This document shows, in pieces, positions 59,524 to 64,000 of a stretch of DNA of 64,000 nt. The stretch comes from Streptomyces sp. H27-H5 (GTDB taxonomy: Bacteria > Actinomycetota > Actinomycetes > Streptomycetales > Streptomycetaceae). The notes under the pieces are model-generated. The model was not told the DNA's origin. It saw only the letters and a list, made by a program, of their open reading frames with translations, and made no database searches. Position numbers and translations under genes: made by a program. Every line of letters begins with the position of its first letter. Position 1 is the stretch's first letter. The stretch lies in NCBI RefSeq assembly GCF_026627505.1, contig NZ_JAPNLK010000009.1:1-64000 (forward strand). The letters are read 5' to 3'.

Positions 59524-60231
59524 ATGACTCTCATGGAGCGCGTCGAGGTGATACCCGGGCGGCTGCACATGCTGCGCTTCCCCATCGGCCAGGCCTACTT
59601 GTGGTGCGACGATGAGGCCCTCACCCTGATCGACGCCGGATACGCCGGTTCGGCTCCGGAGATCGAGGAGGCGATCCGCTCGCTCGGCCTGCGGCCCGAG
59701 CTCCTGGAGCGGATCGTCCTGACCCACTGCCACCGCGACCACGTGGGCGCCTCGGGGGAACTCGCCGCCCGCCTCGGCGCCGAGATCGTGGCCCACCGGC
59801 TGGACGCCCCGGCGATCCGGGGCGAACAGCCGATTCCCGAACCGGTGTTGGCGGACTGGGAACTCCCCCTGTACGCGCACGGCCTGACGGCCCCACAGGC
59901 CCCGCCGACCCGCGTGGACCGGGAGGTCGAGGACGGCGACGTCCTGCCGTTCGGCGGCGGCGCGGTGATCGTCCACTCCCCCGGCCACACGCCGGGCAGC
60001 ATCGGCGTCCATCTGCCCGGGCAGGGCGTGCTGTTCACGGGCGACTGCGTCGCGGGGATCGGGCAGGTGATGCCGGGGGTGTTCAACGTGGACGGCGAGC
60101 AGGCCGCGTCCTCGTTCCGTCGCCTGGCGGACCTGTCCCCGTCGATCGCCTGCTTCGGCCACGGCGACCCGCTGACCCGGGACACCGCGCGGATCCTCGA
60201 CGCCGCCACCGCCGCACCCCAGCCGCGCTGA
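59524..60231 (+). CDS. MBL-fold metal-dependent hydrolase
   Basis: 235 residues of the metallo-beta-lactamase fold: LIDAGYAGSAPEIE, the metal motif LTHCHRDHVGA (HxHxDH), SPGHTPGS and FTGDCVAG, and the final His in ACFGHGDPLT. Members hydrolyse thioesters, phosphodiesters or lactones; the exact substrate is not predictable. Leaderless start at 59524. It ends in a strong hairpin. Confidence 0.9.
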   Translation: MTLMERVEVIPGRLHMLRFPIGQAYLWCDDEALTLIDAGYAGSAPEIEEAIRSLGLRPELLERIVLTHCHRDHVGASGELAARLGAEIVAHRLDAPAIRGEQPIPEPVLADWELPLYAHGLTAPQAPPTRVDREVEDGDVLPFGGGAVIVHSPGHTPGSIGVHLPGQGVLFTGDCVAGIGQVMPGVFNVDGEQAASSFRRLADLSPSIACFGHGDPLTRDTARILDAATAAPQPR

Positions 60232-60235
60232 ACGT

Positions 60236-60275
60236 CCCGGCGGCCGGCCCGGCCCCTTCCGGGGCGGCCGCCGCC
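60236..60275 (+). terminator. Hairpin after the MBL gene
   Basis: Arms CCCGGCGGCC (60236-60245) and GGCCGCCGGG (60266-60275), extended by a T-A pair, with an inner CCCC/GGGG stem. It lies four bases after the stop codon. Confidence 0.75.
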
Positions 60276-60397
60276 GGGAACACGGCCGGTCGGCCCTCCC
60301 GCCCGGTCCACCGTGACGTGGTGGGGCCGCGCCGCTCGCCTCCTCGGAGGTACGCGACCCCCATCCGCGATCCCCGGTCGACGCGCTCGAACGCGCC

Positions 60398-61435
60398 CTA
60401 CGGAACCGGTCGTCCCGCCTCCAGGTACAGTGCGCGACCCCGCTCCCGGGCGCGCAACGCCCACCGCAGGCGTTCGAGGCGGTGCGCGGGCAGCAACGTC
60501 GCCGCCTCCTCCTCCGTCACGAACCGCCACGCCCTCAACTCCGGTCCGGGCAATCGCAGTTCCTCCGTCTGGGCCTGCGTCAGCCGTCCCCCGTCGAAGA
60601 GCAGCCGCAGGCCCCCGTACGCCGGGTGGGCGGGCGGCTCCCAGTCCGTCACCAGCAGCTCCGGCAGCCGCCCCAGGACCAGCCCCAGTTCCTCCTCGAC
60701 CTCCCGCACCCCGGCGCGGGCCGGCGCCTCCCCCGCTTCGACGACACCTCCGGGGAACTCCCACCCCGGTTTGTACGTCGGGTCGACGAGCAGCACCCGG
60801 TCCCGGTCGTCGAAGAGGAGGACGCCGGAGGCCACCGTCTCCCGGGTCGGTTCGGGTGTCTGCACTATGTCGCAGATCCCCGCGACGTCCGTGCGCACGG
60901 CTTCCGCGATCCGTTCGGCCGTCTCGCGGACGGTCAGCCGCCCGTTGTCGATGACGTGCGCGTCGGCCGAGAGCCAGCCCAACGCCTGCTGATATGCCGG
61001 AATGTGGTCGTACGCCCACTGTCTGACCCGCAGGTCCACCTGCTCGGGCGCCCCCGGTTCCTCCCTGGTCGCGATCCGCTCCCGAAGAATCGTTTCCTCA
61101 GGGGCGAGCAGCACATGGCGCACCGGGATCCGTCGTGCCGCGAGGCCACCGAAGATCTCGTCCCGGTACTCCTGGCGCAGCAGCGTCATCGGCACGACCA
61201 GTACCCCGCCCAGTTCCCCCAGCATCGCCGCGGCCGTGTCCACGACGAGCCGCCGCCAACTCGGCAGGTCCTGGTAGTCGGAGACCTCCGCGAGCCGTTT
61301 GCGCGGCAGCAGCACCCGCAACGCGTCCCCGATGAACTCCGGGTCGAACAACGCGCTATCCGGCAGGAGTCCGGCCAGTTCGCGGGCCGTGCTGGTCTTC
61401 CCGGCACTGAAAGTGCCGTTGATCCAGACAATCAC
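60398..61435 (-). CDS. P-loop kinase (TmrB-like)-NUDIX fusion
   Basis: 345 residues. N-terminal domain (1-180) with Walker A NGTFSAGKTSTARELAG near the start, like TmrB/chloramphenicol phosphotransferase-type P-loop kinases. C-terminal NUDIX domain (about 195-330) with GGVVEAGEAPARAGVREVEE and ELGL, an intact Nudix box. It may link phosphorylation and hydrolysis of a nucleotide-like substrate; the pairing is known from other streptomycetes but the reaction is not settled. GTG 61435 has GAGAGGGG upstream. It is divergent from the LacI gene. Confidence 0.85.
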   Translation of the reverse strand: MIVWINGTFSAGKTSTARELAGLLPDSALFDPEFIGDALRVLLPRKRLAEVSDYQDLPSWRRLVVDTAAAMLGELGGVLVVPMTLLRQEYRDEIFGGLAARRIPVRHVLLAPEETILRERIATREEPGAPEQVDLRVRQWAYDHIPAYQQALGWLSADAHVIDNGRLTVRETAERIAEAVRTDVAGICDIVQTPEPTRETVASGVLLFDDRDRVLLVDPTYKPGWEFPGGVVEAGEAPARAGVREVEEELGLVLGRLPELLVTDWEPPAHPAYGGLRLLFDGGRLTQAQTEELRLPGPELRAWRFVTEEEAATLLPAHRLERLRWALRARERGRALYLEAGRPVP

Positions 61436-61531
61436 GTCTACCCCTCTCCCGATGGCTCGCCTCGAAGCCCCCAGAGGCTTGCCCGCACCACCCTGCCACG
61501 GAAACCCATTCGGCGACCGAGTGCTTATCCT

Positions 61532-61547
61532 CAAGGTCAGAGCCTTG
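61532..61547. promoter_or_regulatory. CAAGG-N6-CCTTG inverted repeat with the AGGTCAGAGC core
   Basis: Perfect five-base arms 36 bases before the LacI GTG, containing AGGTCAGAGC, the core also found at 23033 and 39123. It could be a LacI autoregulatory site or part of the recurring element. Confidence 0.4.
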
Positions 61548-61582
61548 CCCGAGGCTCGTCCGACCACTCCGCCGGAGATCCC

Positions 61583-62620
61583 GTGCCCCAATCCCGCCGC
61601 CCGTCCGAGCCCCGTTACGGCAACCGGCCGACCATGAAGGACGTGGCGGCCCACGCCGGCGTGGGCCTGAAGACGGTCTCACGGGTGGTCAACGGCGAGC
61701 CGGGGGTCACGCCCGACACCGAGCGGCGCGTCCAAGAGGCCATCGACGCGCTCGGATTCCGCCGCAACGACAGCGCCCGCGTGCTGCGCAAGGGCCGCAC
61801 GGCCACCGTGGGCCTGGTCCTGGAGGATCTCGCCGACCCCTTCTACGGTCCGCTGAACCGCGCCGTGGAGGAGGTGGCGCGCGCCCACGGAGCGCTCCTC
61901 ATCAACGGCTCCAGCGCCGAGGACCCGGACCGGGAGCGGGAGTTGGCCCTCGCATTGTGCGCCCGGCGGGTGGACGGGCTGATCGTGATTCCGGCCGGGG
62001 ACGACCACCGGTACCTGGAACCGGAGATCCGGGCGGGCGTGGCCACGGTGTTCGTGGACCGCCCGGCGGGCCGGATCGACGCGGACGTGGTCCTGTCGGA
62101 CAGTTTCGGCGGCGCCCGGGACGGGGTGGCCCACCTGATCGCCGGCGGCCACCGCCGGATCGGTTTCATCGGCGATCATCCGCGCATCCACACCGCGACG
62201 GAACGCCTGCGGGGCTACGAGGCGGCCATGGCGGACGCGGGCCTGCCGGTGTCCGAGTCCTGGGTCTCGCTGGGCTCCACGACGCCGGACCGGGTCACGG
62301 CGGCGGCGCACCGGATGCTGGCCGGCCGTGAGCCGGTCACCGCGCTCTTCGCGGGCAACAACCGGGTGACGGTCACCCTGGTCCGGATCCTGGCCGGCGG
62401 CGCCGATCCGGTGGCGCTGGTCGGCTTCGACGACTTCGAGCTGGCCGACCTGCTGCGTCCCGGCGTGACGGTGGTCGCCCAGGACGCGGCCGCCCTGGGC
62501 CGGGTCGCCACGGACCGCCTCTTCCAGCGCCTGTCGGGGGCCGCGCTGCCCCCGGCCCGGATGGAACTCCCCACGCGCCTGATCCCGCGCGGCTCGGGCG
62601 AGATCCCCCCGCGAGCCTGA
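61583..62620 (+). CDS. LacI-family transcriptional regulator
   Basis: 345 residues. Helix-turn-helix about 18-40 (MKDVAAHAGVGLKTVSRVVN) and a periplasmic-binding-like core ending in the dimer interface (ALVGFDDFELADLLRPGVTV). It probably represses a sugar-uptake or catabolic gene and may autoregulate. GTG 61583 with GGAG six bases upstream is chosen; a downstream ATG would cut off only 17 residues. The divergent kinase-NUDIX gene is its closest candidate target. Confidence 0.9.
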   Translation: MPQSRRPSEPRYGNRPTMKDVAAHAGVGLKTVSRVVNGEPGVTPDTERRVQEAIDALGFRRNDSARVLRKGRTATVGLVLEDLADPFYGPLNRAVEEVARAHGALLINGSSAEDPDRERELALALCARRVDGLIVIPAGDDHRYLEPEIRAGVATVFVDRPAGRIDADVVLSDSFGGARDGVAHLIAGGHRRIGFIGDHPRIHTATERLRGYEAAMADAGLPVSESWVSLGSTTPDRVTAAAHRMLAGREPVTALFAGNNRVTVTLVRILAGGADPVALVGFDDFELADLLRPGVTVVAQDAAALGRVATDRLFQRLSGAALPPARMELPTRLIPRGSGEIPPRA

Positions 62621-62668
62621 CCGACACCGGACACCGAAACGCCGGACAGCAGACAGCAGAGGCGGGAT

Positions 62669-62711
62669 GCGACGAGGCCCGACCGGGAACACCCCGGCCG
62701 GGCCTCGTCGC
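62669..62711. terminator. Strong bidirectional hairpin between lacI-type and DUF6986 genes
   Basis: Perfect 13-base arms GCGACGAGGCCCG (62669-62681) and CGGGCCTCGTCGC (62699-62711) with an inner CCGGG/CCCGG stem. It serves two convergent genes. Confidence 0.8.
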
Positions 62712-62754
62712 AGCGCGTGCGCCCGGCGCGCCGAGCGCGCCCCGGTCGACCGGA

Positions 62755-64000
62755 TCAGGCGGTCGCCGTCAGGGTCGCCGAGCGGCGCGGGATCGCGAAG
62801 GCGTCCAGTTCCGCGCGGGTCAGGCCGGTCAGGGCGGTGACCTCGTCGGCGCCGACGGCGCCGCAGTCCAGGCCGCGGACCAGGTAGCCGGCCAGGGCCT
62901 TGGCGGTGGCGGGTTCGTCCATCACGTCGCCCTCGATCTTGGCCACGTACGCCTTGAGTCGCGCGGCGGCGGTCTCCAGGCCCTCGCGGTAGAAGGTGAA
63001 CACGGCCGCGTAGCGGGTCGGCAGGTGCGCGGGGTGCATGTCCCAGCCCTGGTAGTACGCGCGGGCCAGGGCGCGGCGCGTGAGACCGTAGTGCAGCTTC
63101 CAGGCCTCGTGGACGTGCTCGGTGGTGCCGATCGGCAGGACGTTGGTCGAGCCGTCGGAGACGCGTACGCCGGTACCCGCGGCCGCGACCTGCATGATGG
63201 CCTTCGCGTGGTCGGCGGCGGGGTGGTCGCTCGACTGGTACGCGGCGGAGACCCCGACGCAGGCGCTGTAGTCGAAGGTGCCGTAGTGCAGGCCGGTGGC
63301 ACGGCCCTTGGCGGCCTCGATCATCCGGGCCACGGTGGCGGTGCCGTCGGAGGCGACGATGGACTGGCTGGTCTCGATCTGGATCTCGAAGCCGATCCGG
63401 CCCGGGCGCAGGCCGCGGGTGATCTCGAAGGCTTCCAGCAGCTTGACGAAGGCGCTGACCTGCTCGGCGTAGGTGACCTTCGGCAGGGTGAGGACGAGAC
63501 CCTCGGGGAGGCCGCCGTGCGCGAGGAGCCCGGACAGGAAGATGTCCGTGGTGCGGATGCCGCGGTCGCGGACGTTGGATTCCATGCACTTCATGCGGAT
63601 GCCCATGTACGGGGCGTTGGTGCCGTTGGCGAAGGCTTCCGAGACGAGGCGGGCGGCGCGGGCGGCGGCCTGGTCCTCCTCCTCGTCGGAGCGGACGCCG
63701 AAGCCGTCCTCGAAGTCGACGCGCAGGTCCTCGATGGGCTCGGACGCGAGCTTGGCGCGCACCCGGTCGTAGACGGGCACGGCCAGTTCGCCGGAGATGC
63801 CGAGCACCTTGGCGAAGGTCGCGGCGTCGGGGGCGTGCTCGTCGAGGGCCGCGAGGGCCTGATCGCCCCAGGAGCGGATGGTGTCGGCGGCGAAGACGTC
63901 ACCGGGGACGTAGACCGTGTGGATGGGCTGGCGGGTGCCGGGGTCGCCCGGGTAGTGGCGCGCGAGTTCCGCGTCCACCGGCGCGAGGGAGGCGCTGATG
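62755..64000 (-). CDS. DUF6986 family aldolase-like protein (5' end outside the window)
   Basis: At least 415 residues; the frame stays open to the right edge and the first residues visible (ISASLAPVDAELARHYPGD) look like an internal part of the N-terminus, so the start lies outside. VDFEDGFGVRSDEEED, GFEIQIETSQSI and FDYSACVGVSAAYQS resemble the citrate-lyase-beta/HpcH aldolase fold, with acidic metal ligands in the first two. The reaction is unknown; malate- or citramalyl-type cleavage is possible. It is convergent with the lacI gene. Confidence 0.85.
   Translation of the reverse strand, partial: ISASLAPVDAELARHYPGDPGTRQPIHTVYVPGDVFAADTIRSWGDQALAALDEHAPDAATFAKVLGISGELAVPVYDRVRAKLASEPIEDLRVDFEDGFGVRSDEEEDQAAARAARLVSEAFANGTNAPYMGIRMKCMESNVRDRGIRTTDIFLSGLLAHGGLPEGLVLTLPKVTYAEQVSAFVKLLEAFEITRGLRPGRIGFEIQIETSQSIVASDGTATVARMIEAAKGRATGLHYGTFDYSACVGVSAAYQSSDHPAADHAKAIMQVAAAGTGVRVSDGSTNVLPIGTTEHVHEAWKLHYGLTRRALARAYYQGWDMHPAHLPTRYAAVFTFYREGLETAAARLKAYVAKIEGDVMDEPATAKALAGYLVRGLDCGAVGADEVTALTGLTRAELDAFAIPRRSATLTATA

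Noticed and set aside
1..64000. Long overlapping frames on the opposite strand of most genes
   Set aside because: With GC above 70 percent, all frames tend to stay open. Frames with Arg/Ala/Pro-rich translations and no motifs were left out in favour of the frame with real family motifs and sensible starts.
1..64000. Genomic island, phage or CRISPR
   Set aside because: No integrase, transposase, tRNA flank, regular spacer array or phage structural gene is visible, and base composition is even.

Overview
The window is chromosomal Streptomyces DNA. It is very GC-rich with strong third-position GC bias, uses GTG starts often, and carries families typical of the genus: a streptophobe-like membrane protein, a PAS/GAF/SpoIIE/HATPase phosphatase, DUF6643-, DUF6777-, DUF6332- and DUF6986-type proteins, and many Ser/Thr kinases. 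I see no rRNA, tRNA, CRISPR array, insertion sequence, phage block or large biosynthetic cluster. It reads as ordinary core-to-arm chromosome, densely packed, with genes on both strands and many 1-4 base overlaps inside operons.

Layout. 0-5 kb: a tandem pseudokinase and PQQ-type membrane kinase, a fasciclin lipoprotein, a GNAT enzyme. 5.3-6.8 kb: dhaL-dhaM without a visible dhaK, and an S4 RNA-binding protein. 6.8-10.5 kb: a molybdate locus (MerR/Mop regulator, modA, fused modB-modC) with hairpins between cistrons. 10.4-18.6 kb: a large secreted phosphodiester glycosidase, a PP2C-type phosphatase/anti-sigma protein, a DUF6777 protein, a streptophobe protein and a small secreted protein. 18.6-23 kb: a kinase / SH3-like protein / FHA-ABC transporter operon resembling mycobacterial PknF-Rv1747. 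23-28.5 kb: CDF metal exporter, NUDIX hydrolase, Tm-1-like protein, another kinase and its overlapping membrane partner.

28.5-38.9 kb: a GNAT-AAA+ fusion, an alpha/beta hydrolase, a trypsin-like protease, a NUDIX hydrolase, lnt, a PH-like membrane protein, a deletion scar joining remnants of a flavin monooxygenase and a divergent TetR regulator, an ADP-ribosylglycohydrolase, a glutamate racemase-like protein and an HpnB-like glycosyltransferase. 39-47 kb: DUF6643 protein, MOSC protein, Rv1733c-like membrane protein, a beta-helix/AAA+ fusion, a membrane lipase-like protein and an SRPBCC protein. 47-64 kb: Cds1-like PLP enzyme, anti-sigma-type ATPase, ROK regulator, AlkB-like dioxygenase, a small DUF6332 protein, spherulin-4-type glycosidase, an MFS transporter behind an attenuator-like leader, a TetR / F420-nitroreductase pair with palindromic operators, geranylgeranyl reductase, M20 peptidase, MBL hydrolase, a P-loop kinase-NUDIX fusion, LacI regulator and a DUF6986 aldolase-like protein that runs off the right edge.

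Regulation visible in sequence. Several genes have a -10-like hexamer 6-7 bases before the start codon and no Shine-Dalgarno sequence, which suggests leaderless mRNAs. The clearest regulatory structures are the terminator-like hairpin that buries the ribosome binding site of the MFS gene (about 53.1 kb), the AGAGCA-N-TGCTCT operators between the TetR and nitroreductase genes (about 55.2 kb), a 24-base palindrome at the MOSC promoter and a 12+12 inverted repeat at 39.1 kb whose right arm recurs upstream of another gene. Functions are assigned from family motifs read by eye; no database search was run.
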